Assembly: GCA_905221605.1 (NCBI GenBank) | Contig: CAJNDS010002746.1 | Location: 344,889 to 408,888, forward strand | Length of the DNA stretch: 64,000 bases | Origin: Symbiodinium natans | Lineage: Eukaryota; Sar; Dinophyceae; Suessiales; Symbiodiniaceae | Direction: 5' to 3' | Part shown: one piece after another, positions 9,828-18,815 of the stretch | How positions within the stretch are numbered: position 1 is the stretch's first letter | How the letters are laid out: each line of letters opens with the position of its first letter | The notes under the pieces: model-generated | What the model saw: only the letters and a program-made list of their open reading frames with translations | What the model was told of the DNA's origin: nothing | Databases searched by the model: none | Program-made: the position numbers and the translations under genes

Positions 9828-9957
9828 CTAGGTTGCCCAGTAACCCTGGGCCCTAAACCCTAAACCCTAAACCCTAAACCCTAAACCCTAAACCCTAAAC
9901 CCTAAACCCCAAAACAATGGGAATAAGGGCACTACTGGCCATGGGAATCCTAGGAGC
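9828..9957 (-). mobile_element. Introner-like insertion carrying a telomere-type array (GC-AG intron)
   Basis: This 130-bp intron interrupts one PPR repeat. On the plus strand the direct repeat GGAGCC flanks it (9823-9828 and 9953-9958), and the inserted part starts TAGG and ends CCTA, with weak further inverted similarity (TAGG..TT.CCCA). The core is about nine CCCTAAA units (9850-9908). Removing the sequence between the duplicated exon words restores a continuous PPR reading frame, and on the sense strand the excised segment begins GC and ends AG. Target duplication plus terminal repeats plus splicing is the signature of introners as described in algae. That this copy is spliced is inferred. 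Confidence 0.65.
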
Positions 9958-10005
9958 CCTTGTCAAAGGCGCTGATGGCGGCGCCGTAGATGCCCACGTC
10001 GGGGC
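9958..10005 (-). CDS. PPR exon, first half of a split repeat
   Basis: It encodes GPDVGIYGAAISAFDKG, which fits the first PPR helix (P-D-V-x-x-Y-x-A-A-I-S-A). The acceptor is GATGAG before GCCCCGACG. The downstream half is at 9795-9827. Confidence 0.7.
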
Positions 10006-10028
10006 CTCATCGGACACCAAGGCAGCAC

Positions 10029-10121
10029 AGTCGGGTTGAGGGGGTTTAGGGTTTAGGGTTTAGGGTTTAGGGTTTAGGGTTTAGGGTTTAGGGTTAGGGT
10101 TTAGGGTTTAGGGTTTAGGGT

Positions 10122-10153
<32 letters not shown>

Positions 10154-10238
10154 GGTTAGGGTTTAGGGTTAGGGTTTAGGGTTTAGGGTTTAGGGTTTAG
10201 GGTTTAGGGTTTAGGGTTTAGGGTTTAGGGTTTAGGGT

Positions 10239-10277
<39 letters not shown>

Positions 10278-10340
10278 GGTTTAGGGTTGAGGGTTGAGGG
10301 TTGACGGTTGAGGGTTTTGGGGCTTAGGGTTGGGGTTAAA
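10029..10340. repeat. Long TTTAGGG / TTGAGGG array
   Basis: About 43 heptamer units run in one orientation. Blocks of TTTAGGG alternate with blocks of TTGAGGG (about 10118-10155 and 10236-10312) and occasional six-mers TTAGGG. Variant units are clustered, not sprinkled, which suggests local amplification after array formation. Confidence 0.97.
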
Positions 10341-10489
10341 GGTTTAGGGTTTAGGGGTTTGGGGTTGGGGGCTTCGGGCTTCGGAACCGATGCAGAATTC
10401 CAAGGGTTTTGGGTTTAGGGAACGTGGGTTGGGGGTTTCAAGGTTGGGTGGGTCTGCTTTGAGGGTGTAGCGACACCGACCTCACTTAC

Positions 10490-10536
10490 TTCCCCAGCTT
10501 TCGGCAGGAGCTCATTTCAAGGCTTCCTTTGAAATT
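10490..10536 (-). CDS. PPR-type mini-exon (47 bp)
   Basis: The minus strand reads NFKGSLEMSSCRKLGK, aligning with the first PPR helix (YNAxLSACxKxGK). Its borders are excellent: CCCTACAG acceptor at 10537-10544 and GTAAGTGAGG donor at 10480-10489. The next exon on the sense strand should start with W...AL. Confidence 0.6.
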
Positions 10537-11430
10537 CTGTAGGGATTATGAAGCCCTAAACCCCAAACCCTAAATCCTGAACTCTAAACTCTAAACCCTA
10601 AACCCTAAACCCTAAAACCCAAAAACCAAAACCCAAAACCCAAAACCCTAAACCCTAAACCCTAAACGAGGGGTAGGGCCTGAGGGTCGAACGCTTAAGA
10701 CCTTGAACCCCCAGAGGCCCTGAACTAAGCACCTTTGGGGCCTAAACGCCGACCGGAACCCGTAAACCCTAGCCCTAAACACTAAACCCTAAACCCTAAA
10801 TCCTAAACCCTAAAACCCCAAAACCCCAAACCCCAAACCAAAGGCCCCAGACAAGGCACGCACCACCGTGTCCTGGAGTTGATGGAGCATCGCCTTTAAA
10901 GGGTTCAGGTCTTCGGGTCACCCTAAACGCTCAACCCTAAACCCTAAACCCTAAACCCTAAACCCTAAACCCTAAACCCTAAACCCTAAACCCGAGACGC
11001 TAGACCCTAAACTCTAAACCTGTTTGTGTCAACGTTAAGGGCTGAGGGCTCAGATGTTTCGGGTTTGGGGTTGAGGGTTCGGGGCTTAGGTTCAGGGTTG
11101 AGGGTTTGGGGTTGAGCTCAGGGTTTAGGGTTTAGGGTTGGAGGAACTGGCGGTAGGGTGCCAGGTTGAGGGGTTCAAGGGGCTTAGGGATTTAACTATT
11201 GTTTAGGGGTTGGGTTTCAGCATGCCCTAAACGCCCCAAAGTCCTAAAACCATGTGAACCCCAAGCTTCAAAGCCTAAACCACTTCAACCCAAGCCCCTA
11301 GACCTTAACCCCGAGCCACAGAAACCCTAAGACCTAAAACCCACAAGCCCTACGAAGCCTCAAGCTGGATTGAGCCCTAAACCCTAAACCCTAAACCCTA
11401 AACCCTAAACCGCGGTGGAGTCTCCGTAAC
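10537..11430. repeat. Intron-like spacer of telomere-type tracts
   Basis: CCCTAAA blocks (10553-10668, 10777-10835, 10932-10994, 11370-11410) are separated by GC-rich pieces and a degenerate TTTAGGG section (11045-11215). A possible coding scrap near 10870-10915 (minus) is too short to assign. Confidence 0.8.
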
Positions 11431-11506
11431 CAGGCGCCACTGCCAGCCCTTCTCGCAGCAGGTGATGAGGGCGCTGTAGGAGACAAGGGTTGGCTCAAGC
11501 TGCATC
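11431..11506 (-). CDS. PPR-type exon (76 bp)
   Basis: It encodes MQLEPTLVSYSALITCCEKG followed by WQWRL, a clean match to the PPR consensus (L-x-P-x-x-V-S-Y-S-A-L-I-x-x-C-x-K-G). The acceptor is GACCCAG before GATGCAG, and the donor is GTTACGG. Telomere-type tracts begin within 20 bp on both sides. Confidence 0.75.
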
Positions 11507-12049
11507 CTGGGTCTTTAGGGTTTAGGGTTTAGGGCCAGGGTTTAGGTTTTAGGGTTTAGGGTTTTAGGGTTGAGGGATATTCAATTCCTAATAGTAGGAT
11601 GTATAGGGCTTCGAGGTTTAGGGGGGGAGGGAGGGGGCGGGTAGAAGGGCAGCGTATGAACTTTGGGGGCGACAGGCTCTCAAAACCCTCTTGCCTAAAC
11701 TCTAAACCCTAAAACGCCGAACAAGAAACCCCTAAACCCTAAACCCTAAACCCTAAGCCCTAAACCCAAAACCCTTAAGACACCCCACAAGAACTTAGGT
11801 GCAGTCAGAAACCCCACAACACTTCCTGTACACCAGACCCTCAGCCGTTCAATCCCGCACCTCGTACCCCAAACCTCGAAGATGGGGACGGCTGTGTGTG
11901 GCAATGTACGTTTGGGGCTTAGGGTTAAGGGTTTCGGGTGGGCACACTAAACCCTAAACCCTAAACCCTAAACCCTAAACCCTAAACCCTAAACCCTGAA
12001 TCCTAAACCCTCAACCCTCAACCCTAAACCCTAAACCCTAAACCCAGCC
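11507..12049. repeat. Intron-like spacer of telomere-type tracts
   Basis: TTTAGGG (11515-11572) and CCCTAAA blocks (11693-11770, 11944-12045) surround unassigned sequence. Confidence 0.8.
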
Positions 12050-12140
12050 GGATCGCTTTGGCAAGCTCCGGAACACCGCCAACGCCAGTGCCCATTTCGC
12101 AGCTTTCGCGCAGGCGCTCATGGAGGCGTTGTGGGGAATC
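12050..12140 (-). CDS. PPR-type exon
   Basis: The minus strand encodes IPHNASMSACAKAAKW followed by ALALAVFRSLPK, which is one whole PPR repeat (N-A-x-M-S-A-C-A-K-A-x-K-W-x-x-A-L-x-x-F). The acceptor is GGAATCAG before GATTCC. The 3' limit near 12050 is uncertain and is followed by TTTAGGG-type repeats on the sense strand. Confidence 0.75.
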
Positions 12141-12539
12141 CTGATTCCGTGGGTTTAAGGCTTAGGGCTTATAGGCCCCTATAAAGCCAAAACCCCAAGC
12201 CCTAAACCCCAAACGGTCTGGCATGTCTGGGAGTCTACGGCTCAAGTGTCGCAATCTGAAGGGTGCGTTGTAGAGTTCATGGCGCAATAAAGACTTAGGA
12301 CTCAAGGGTGGCTTTAATTCTCCCCCCCTCAAGCCTTATAACCCGAAGAACCCTCTACACTCCGGTAGGTTAGGTAGTTTAGGCCCCCCAGCTCCCCCCA
12401 AACACCTGAGAAGACCCCAAACGACAAAAATGCTGAGACTTGCGACGTCGGCTTAGCGTTCAGCTTTTTCAGTTTCGGGCTAAGCTTATTGAGTTTCCCT
12501 GAACCCTAAGGAAGGCGGGATGAAATTGGTCGAAGACGC

Positions 12540-12644
12540 ACATCGGTAGCCAGCCTGCTCCCCACCAGTTCGCTGCGCAGGCCCAGAGCCAGTTGCCATT
12601 TCGTGCCCTTTTGGCATGCACTGATGGCAGCACTGTAGCTCATC
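12540..12644 (-). CDS. PPR-type exon
   Basis: It encodes MSYSAAISACQKGTKW, then QLALGLRSELVGSRLATDV. This is a full PPR repeat including the loop before the next proline. The acceptor is CACCAAG before GATGAGC. It is the most consensus-like of the PPR pieces in the window. Confidence 0.8.
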
Positions 12645-12655
12645 CTTGGTGCCGT

Positions 12656-12740
12656 TTGGGTTTAGGGTTTAGGGTTTGGGATTTGGGGTTTGGGGTTTGG
12701 GGTTTGGAGTTTGGGGTTTGGGGTTTGGGGCTGAAGGCCT
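12656..12740. repeat. TTTAGGG / TTTGGGG array
   Basis: Two TTTAGGG units are followed by TTTGGGG units in tandem. Other TTTGGGG-rich blocks lie at 30055-30095 and 37584-37735. Confidence 0.95.
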
Positions 12741-13151
12741 TGGGTTTATGCTTAGGTTCGAGGGTTTCGATGGGGTCTGCTGCACCAAAACCAAAGCCGC
12801 GGCCGAAGCTTGACTGGCCCGAATATCAATAGCAAATGGCTGCAGATATGGGGCTTGCCTTTTTGGGGTCCTTGCTATGAGGAAATCCTACTATTTAGGG
12901 GGACTCTATTTGGGGTCACTTAAACCCCCATATGGCACGTTTCGATACTTGGCTTGGGAGGGATCCGGCATCTTAAAGCACAAACTCCCTCGCGCACACC
13001 CCGCAAATCCCGAGGAGCCAAGCCCTAAACTCCTTAGACAAAGTGCTGAGCCCAAACCTACACAACTTTCAAACCCCCCCAACCTCCCCAACCCCCCCCC
13101 ACCCCCAACCCCCCAACCAACAGAATAAACCCCAAACCCAATTCAAGCACC
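12741..13151. other. Unassigned intron-like spacer
   Basis: The stretch is C-rich toward the right (13070-13135, CCCCAACC runs). The plus frame 12877-13128 and the minus frame 12906-13091 overlap and are dominated by Pro/Gly/Ser, so I do not support either. Confidence 0.5.
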
Positions 13152-13229
13152 GAGGATCAAACCCGGGACCAGCTTGGCCCGGGGCATAGACCCAAAAAGC
13201 TGCAGGGCACGCGGCCACTGTCCACTGGC
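13152..13229 (-). CDS. PPR-type exon
   Basis: It encodes ASGQWPRALQLFGSMPRA then KLVPGLILG, the second helix of a PPR repeat and the link to the next (W-x-x-A-L-x-L-F-x-x-M-P...L-x-P). The acceptor is CGACCGCAAG before GCCAGTGG and the likely donor is GTGCTT. On the same strand the segment has a tRNA-like look (a GGGTTTGATCC box), which I reject because the PPR frame explains it. Confidence 0.75.
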
Positions 13230-13259
13230 CTTGCGGTCGCGTACCCTCAACCCTGCACC

Positions 13260-13345
13260 TTAAACCCTAAACCCTAAACCCTAAACCCTGAACCCTAAAC
13301 CCTAAACCCGAAACCCTAAACCCTATAAGCCCAAAACCCTAAACC
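13260..13345. repeat. CCCTAAA tract
   Basis: About ten heptamers, some changed to CCCTGAA or CCCGAAA. The sequence up to 13480 is otherwise unassigned. Confidence 0.95.
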
Positions 13346-13480
13346 TGCTTGGGGGGGTGTTAGGGCGTTCAGGGCTCAGGAGTTTGGGAGTCCTATAGGG
13401 CTTTGGGAGTCTTGAGGCACAGAGTTGGAACACTTGGGAGTCAGGTAACTGGGCTCTAGGGGTGGGTGTTCAGAAGAGCT

Positions 13481-13635
13481 TACTTGAAGGTTCATGGTAC
13501 TTACTAACCAATTATAACTGGGCTTATAACCCTACTTATAATACCCCTAAAGGGCCTTATAGGGGTTATCCCAATTGTAAGTAGGGTTATAAGCCCACTC
13601 ATAATTGGTTAGTAAGTACCATGAACCTTCAAGTA
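13481..13635. repeat. 155-bp near-perfect palindrome
   Basis: The left arm starts TACTTGAAGGTTCATGGTAC and the right arm is its reverse complement ending at 13635. The two arms of about 70 bp differ at only a few positions around a short centre (CTAAAGGGCCTTATAG). It would extrude as a long cruciform and fits a foldback element with no internal cargo. Confidence 0.92.
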
Positions 13636-13953
13636 CGAGGGCATGTAGGGGTGGCGGGGGCTTTGTCTGACTAAGTGCGTGAGGGTTTTGTTCTTGACGT
13701 CTGAGGGTTTCAGGATTCAGGGCTTCAAGGCGGGATTTTGGGGGTCTCAGGGGCTCACTTGGAAGCCCGTCTAGGAAGGAGGGTTAGTGAGGGGGGGCTT
13801 ATGGGGATGATCATAGGGTTTCTAGGGCATAGTCAGTGAAAACTTACGAAGTCAAAAGAGCTTCTAAGCAGGGGCTCAAGGGGCAGGAAGTCGAGTCGAG
13901 GCGCGTATACACCCTGGCCCTGGACACTCCAATCGCCCAACTCAGACAGCCTG

Positions 13954-14024
13954 TTTAGGGTTTAGGGTTTAGGGTTTAGGGTTTAGGGTTTAGGGTTTAG
14001 GGTTTAGGGTTTAGGGTGTAGGGA
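13954..14024. repeat. TTTAGGG tract
   Basis: Ten tandem units. The surrounding 13636-14100 is unassigned. Confidence 0.95.
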
Positions 14025-14103
14025 CCGAGAAGGAGCCCCAAAGTCCCCCCCAGCAGGCCTCCAGAGAACTCAGAACTCTGCTGCAGGAGATCTCGTCCTG
14101 CCG

Positions 14104-14230
14104 GGTGGGGATGTGAAGTAGGGTATATATTTCTTGTACCCCCAAAAGGACACCAGGTATATACACTCACCAATTTTAAAAGGGAACCTTATATACACTC
14201 ACCAAAAACAGTAATATAAACCCTACTTCA
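14104..14230. repeat. Foldback element family G, copy 1
   Basis: It has inverted ends TGAAGTAGGGT / ACCCTACTTCA. It contains TACCCCCAAAAGGACACC, then TATATACACTCACCAA twice. A related copy lies at 26876-26975. Confidence 0.75.
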
Positions 14231-14238
14231 TGTGAGTT

Positions 14239-14337
14239 GGGATGCTCCCCCCTTAAACTAGCAGTCCTTAGTCGGGATTCTCATCAGGGGTGCTGTAGTT
14301 CTGTTTAAGGACTGTTAGAAGAAGGGGGGCACATCTT
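14239..14337. repeat. Foldback element family A, copy 2
   Basis: Ends GGGATGCTCCCCCC and GGGGGGCACATCTT, with inner arms AGTCCTTA / TAAGGACTG. Confidence 0.8.
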
Positions 14338-14671
14338 AAGAAATATGAGGTTTAAGATTTAGGGGTTTGGGGTTTGGATTCTTGGGCGGCCATGTTGAGA
14401 GATTGCTTTGCTGCTGGTGCTTTAGGGTTTGACGGTCTGTGGTTGGATCTAGAAACGAAAAACCTCACGCTACCTTCGCTCGGATAGCAACGGACAGCAA
14501 CAGAAAGCTGGTAGTCAATACTGAGCACTCCCATACATCTTCAGTCCGTTCCTTGTGCCCCGAAATCCTAAGCCATGGGCGCGCGAAACGCGCGTGATCC
14601 TGCGCCAGAGGCGTTTAGCCACGAGCGCGTCTCCCACACCACAAGCCAACGAAAACCATAAACCCTTCAAC

Positions 14672-14776
14672 TTGGATGTTCACCCTTATACTAAGAGTCC
14701 TTCATAGGGATTATAATAGGGGCGTTCTGTAATCCCCATTATTAAGGACCGTTAGTATAAGGGTGGAACATCCCAA
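14672..14776. repeat. Foldback element family A, copy 3
   Basis: Ends TTGGATGTTCACCC and GGGTGGAACATCCCAA. The inner arms CTTATACTAA..AGTCCTT are nearly perfect. This is the best-preserved hairpin of the family. Confidence 0.85.
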
Positions 14777-15412
14777 CCTAAAACCCTTAACCCTTAAACC
14801 CTAAAGCGCTAAAACCCTGAGTTGGGAAAACTTTCTAGGCAGGCCTGCTGCGTAATCCTTCTTTGTCTTGGCCATACAATGTCGCGCTGCGCGGCTCTCT
14901 GTCCAACCCTGAACCTAAACCTTGTCCCTCAACCTTAAACCGAAAGCCGAGTGCTGCAGCCAAGAAACGGGATGCACCACTGCGGTGGGCATGGTCGCAA
15001 AGAGCGCCCTCGTAGTGAGGAATATAAGGTTTCACAAGGTTCAATATTTAGAGTTTAGGGGTAGAGACCACCAGCCTACACCCTAAACTAAACCGTTGCC
15101 CCCACCCAATTCCCAACTAGAACTCGCTCGAAAACAAACAAGTTTTCGAAGACAAATATATATGTATATATATATATACACACATCCAACAAGACAGAAG
15201 CGCCCACCAAATCCTGCCATAATCCATGTCTTGAATCTCCCACACCAACAGCAGTCTTGGCCTTCCCTGTTCCAACTTGAATGAGAGCCCTACGGAGTGC
15301 AACTCATATCTTTCAGCAATGACTGCCAGGCATAAGGTCCGGCAGAAGCCACTACCAGGCTTGCCTCTCAGACTATTCTTGCAGCACTCCAGCAGGACAT
15401 GGTCGACCTCAA
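14777..15412. other. Unassigned stretch downstream of the membrane-protein frame
   Basis: No gene is assigned with confidence. A minus-strand frame continues to 15117 (CRTLCLAVIAERYELHSVGL) and could be a further exon or read-through of the gene at 15413-15919. A TA/CA run lies at 15155-15182. Confidence 0.4.
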
Positions 15413-15919
15413 TCAGCAAGGCTCCTTCCGGTAGTGGAAGAAGTAAGCAAAGAAGCCTAGGTGAGCGGCGGCAAGGAATCCTGTAGAGATCCATCTTACT
15501 GCAGGACCTCCGAACTCGACCGATTTCAGAGGTGGCAATTGAAGCAGATCGTCGGTCGGTGCCACAAGAAGGGCTTGCCAGCCCAACACAGTGAGGGACC
15601 AAGGCCACGAGTCTCCCAAGACTCCCGCCAATGTCCCTTTCGACAGTGTTTCGCTTTCCGAGTGGAAGTGCAGTTCAACTGCTACAAGCGTGCATAATGC
15701 TAGGATGGTGGCCTGCGCGCAGAGTGCCCACCACGTCCATGAGTCATTCAGCGCTTGCCCAGCCACAAATGCGGAAAACCAAGATGCCATGACGACAAGA
15801 AGTGCAACGAATCTCCATTGGCGATGTTTGGTTGTGCAGTGCTGCACCAGACTCGTTATTGCAAAACATGGAAGCGACATCGCCCCGATCAGCTTGAAAG
15901 ACCCACTGCTGCTCATCAA
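15413..15919 (-). CDS. Putative multi-pass membrane protein (168 aa)
   Basis: The single minus-strand frame starts MMSSSGSFKLIGAMSLP. It has at least four hydrophobic segments: about residues 37-57 (FVALLVVMASWFSAFVAG), 62-84 (WWALCAQATILALCTLVAVE), 105-120 (SLTVLGWQALLVA) and 142-162 (WISTGFLAAAHLGFFAYF). It ends HYRKEPC. No family is recognised. An overlapping frame upstream (15744-16076) begins with a signal-peptide-like MLSVNAQCMVCAILAQAVL, so the real N-terminus may be there, joined through an intron or separated by a frame error. This is one of few unique segments over 1 kb in the left half that are free of telomere repeats. Confidence 0.5.
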   Translation of the reverse strand: MMSSSGSFKLIGAMSLPCFAITSLVQHCTTKHRQWRFVALLVVMASWFSAFVAGQALNDSWTWWALCAQATILALCTLVAVELHFHSESETLSKGTLAGVLGDSWPWSLTVLGWQALLVAPTDDLLQLPPLKSVEFGGPAVRWISTGFLAAAHLGFFAYFFHYRKEPC

Positions 15920-16500
15920 CTCTCAGTGGGGCGCCCTTTCCTGCGACTGAATTCGTATCTGGAAAAGAAGTGTTGAAAGCAGTGCTGTGACTGGCTTCGC
16001 TGCGGAGTCCGTTGACCTGCAGTACTGCCTGTGCCAAAATGGCACAAACCATGCATTGCGCGTTGACAGACAACATTCTGGCCTCAAAGGCCGACTAACC
16101 CGTGAAAGACAGCAGATAATCCTGGATCTCGAGCCTTATTCCTGTTGGATTGCTTGAAGACCTTTCGACCACGCGACCCGGTAGCACATTCAGGTTTCGT
16201 GACGTTGACACATGGTTTTGTAGCTATGGAGCCTGCGTGGCGGACCCTCGTGCCACTGGCCACCTTTGGAATCAAACTTACGGGGCTGATGCACGTCTAG
16301 TCTGAGTTATCCAAATGCGACAGTGCTGCCGCTTCCGGGTTCGCAAATCCGAAACTGTCGTCGCTTTTGCGTTTCTGGGCTCGTGGTGCTGTTTTCGGAC
16401 GTGCTCTTGGACCAGTGGATGCTCCTTACGTCCGCATGGTCTCATGAGAACTTTTTTTAGGTTCCTGAACAGGCCATACCCAGAAATAATTCCCCTAAAC
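15920..16500. other. Unique sequence upstream of the membrane-protein frame
   Basis: It contains the alternative N-terminal frame mentioned above (start at 16076). Beyond that, a 63-codon minus frame (16084-16275) and a 65-codon plus frame (16315-16512) show no family features. No telomere-type units occur until 16494. Confidence 0.4.
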
Positions 16501-16555
16501 CCTAAACCCTAAACTCTAAACCCTAAACCGTAAACCCTAAACCCTAATACCCAAC

Positions 16556-16630
16556 AAGTGGCAGTGCCATGGGCCACTGTGTGCTCTTCCCACAGGCACC
16601 GAGGGCAGCATTGAAACCTGTGTTCGGATT
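16556..16630 (-). CDS. PPR-type exon (75 bp)
   Basis: It encodes NPNTGFNAALGACGKSTQW then PMALPL, a PPR first helix and the start of the second. The acceptor is ATCCCTAG before AATCCG, and the donor is GTTGGG. Telomere-type tracts lie at 16494-16550 and 16650-16697. Confidence 0.75.
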
Positions 16631-17830
16631 CTAGGGATGAATTTAGGGAGGGTTTAGGGTTTAGGGTTTAGGGTTCTTGGGGACTTTAGGGTTTAGGGTC
16701 TGGGACCCCAAAGCCCGAAGGACCCCAAAAGGCCCCCCAAGCGGAATCCAGAGCCCAACAGCAAAGAAAAGGAAATGGAGATCAGCGGCCACAAAAGGCT
16801 CTGCACCCTTTGGGCGGCTTTGGTCTTTGGAGTTCAGGTTTGGATGTCCAAGGATGTTACGAGCTCAGGGGTTCGCGAGTGTAGGCCTCAAGAGGGCGAC
16901 AAGGGCTTGAGGCTCTGGGAGTTGAGGGTAGTCGCGCTTCGGGACGTTGGGGCTTAGGGGTTGAGAGCTTCTAGATTTCAGGGTTCTTCAGATGAACCCT
17001 CGCATCCTAGCTTAGGGCTTCAGGATGTCTTCGAGGCCTCCAAACCCCCAACTCCTTTAGGTTTTACCCTCTCGCCACCGAAAATTCCAAAAACACGCAG
17101 ATCGACTTCTGATCCATCCCGAGCCACTCGCACTGCTGGGCGCCAGTCCCCTGCTGGGCAGCCTCGATGGATGATAGGGGGTAAGGCTTGGGTTGAGGGG
17201 TTTTAGACGTTATGTAGACGGAACACACATTTGAGACTGTTCAGCAAACCGCTGAAAAGTGCGTGCGACCAGTACCTTCCTCATATTTTTGGAACCCTAC
17301 TCGTAGAGCAAGCAAAGCCTTAGATCACAAGCAACGCAACGATTTTTTATTCAAGCCGAGAACTTTTGTGTTTATATGACATGTCGAGAGATGGAACGTT
17401 GACAGGTCATAGGCCCACCCCCCCCCCCTGCAACCAAAGGCGCAAACAGTTGTGAATCTGAATCTAAACCCTAAACCCTAAACCCTAAACTTTAAAACCT
17501 GAACCCTATACAAACTCGGAAATGACATTTGGAAACCGCTAAGCCGGGAAGATCCACTGCGGGATTGGGAAATTGCTGAACCCTATCGGTATCCCTAGAC
17601 TCAGGGTCTAGGGTTTAGGGTTTAGGGTTTAGGGTTTAGGGTTTAGGGTTTAGGGTTTAGGGTTTAAGGTTTAGGGTCCCTTCTGAGCCCTAAACTCTGA
17701 ACGCTGCCCTGCTGAAGCTTGCGCCCAGTGCATGAAGAACAGGAATCATATGCTGCCTCGAGTTTGCCGCGTTGTCAGGGAAGCTGAATACATCTCTTTT
17801 TAATGTGTCTCACGCTGTCATGCTGAAAGC
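16631..17830. other. Unassigned spacer with three telomere-type tracts
   Basis: Tracts at 16650-16697, 17463-17492 and 17607-17680. A plus-strand segment at 17220-17375 reads openly (ETVQQTAEKCVRPVPSSYF) but has no start, no borders I trust and no known family. Confidence 0.45.
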
Positions 17831-17961
17831 CTAGACCCAAGAGTAACCTAGGTATACACAGGGGGTGCTTTTTGTTTTAAAGGGGTCATAAGGGACCCTA
17901 AGCCCCCCCCCCCCCCCCCCCCAAAAAAAAAAAAAGGAATAAGGGCCTACTCCCGGTCCGA
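17831..17961. repeat. Foldback element family C, copy 1
   Basis: It begins CTAGACCCAAGAGTAACCTAGG and ends GGGCCTACTCCCGGTCC, which is its imperfect reverse complement. A C18A13 run sits in the middle. Other copies: 24458-24571 (complete), 31686-31725 and 63800-63858 (partial). Confidence 0.8.
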
Positions 17962-18087
17962 GAAGCCGGGTACTTACCGCACTTGCTTGCTTGGGGGGGG
18001 CGAAATCCGAAACCAAGAGTCGACCAAAGCAGGGACAATGCATCCTCCCAGTGCTGGCCTGGGGGTGAGGGCTGGGGTTTCTTAGGG

Positions 18088-18197
18088 TAGCTACATGGTC
18101 CTATGGGCCCTTGAAAGGGGCACCCCCTTAAAAAAACGATTCACATCAGAACCCTTCAAAGGAGGTTAGGGGCCCTAGTAAGGGCCATTGTAACTAC
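18088..18197. repeat. Foldback element family D, copy 1
   Basis: Ends TAGCTACATGGTCC and GGCCATTGTAACTACCC. It shares ACATCAGAACCCTT.AAAGGAGGT and the ends with 20477-20613. Confidence 0.8.
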
Positions 18198-18429
18198 CCT
18201 TAGAGGGCTGAGGGCTGAGGCTGCCCGTAATCTGTTTAGGGTTTATAGGGTTTAGGGTTTAGGGAGAAGCAGAGAGCTCAGGTCTCTACCACACCGCTTT
18301 TTTGGATTTGAGGGTTGGGCTGAGGTGGTGTGCCGAACATGTCGGGCAGCCTGTGCCCTAAAATCCCAAGGTTTCATCTTCGAGGCCAGGAACATGCTCA
18401 GGAGTTCTAGGGGCATTTATCTAGGCAGG

Positions 18430-18815
18430 AGACCTAAACCTTAAACCTTAAACCCTAAACCCTAAACCCTAAACCCTAAACCCAGGCACCTCTGCCAAGC
18501 CCTGCGAGGCGCCGAGGGAGCTGGCGGCGGAGGTGCCTGGCAAGGCTCTGGGGTTCAGGGTTCAGGGTTCAGGGTTCAGGGTTTAGGGTTTAGGGTTTAG
18601 GGTTCAGGGTTAGGGTTTAGGGTTTAGGGTTTAGGGTTTAGGGTTTAGGGTTTAGGGTTTAGGGTTTAGGGTTTAGGGTTCAGGGTTTAGGGTTTAGGGT
18701 TCAGGGTTCAGGGTTCAGGGTCTAGGGTTTAGGGTTCAGGGTTCAGGGTTTAGGGTTCAGGGTTCAGGGTTCAGTGTTCAGGGTCTAGGGTTTAGGGTTC
18801 AGGGTTTGAATCTGG
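18430..18815. repeat. Opposed telomere-type arrays around a GC hairpin
   Basis: CCCTAAA units (18430-18482) face a long TTTAGGG / TTCAGGG array (18542-18810). Between them is a 60-bp self-complementary piece (CAGGCACCTCTGCCAAGCC ... GGAGGTGCCTGGCAAGGC). The two arrays can pair with each other. Confidence 0.92.

Noticed and set aside
11489-11499. TTGGCTCAAG, the 3' end of the dinoflagellate spliced leader, on the plus strand (also at about 44201-44210)
   Set aside because: Only ten bases match, the strand is opposite to the genes, and at 11489 the sequence is explained by the PPR codons (QLEPT). No full leader copy or leader gene was found.
13150-13229. tRNA-like segment (GGGTTTGATCC box, D-arm-like GGCC...GGCC) on the minus strand
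   Set aside because: The same bases encode a clean PPR helix (SGQWPRALQLFGSMP) with a splice-like border. No acceptor stem of seven pairs can be formed.
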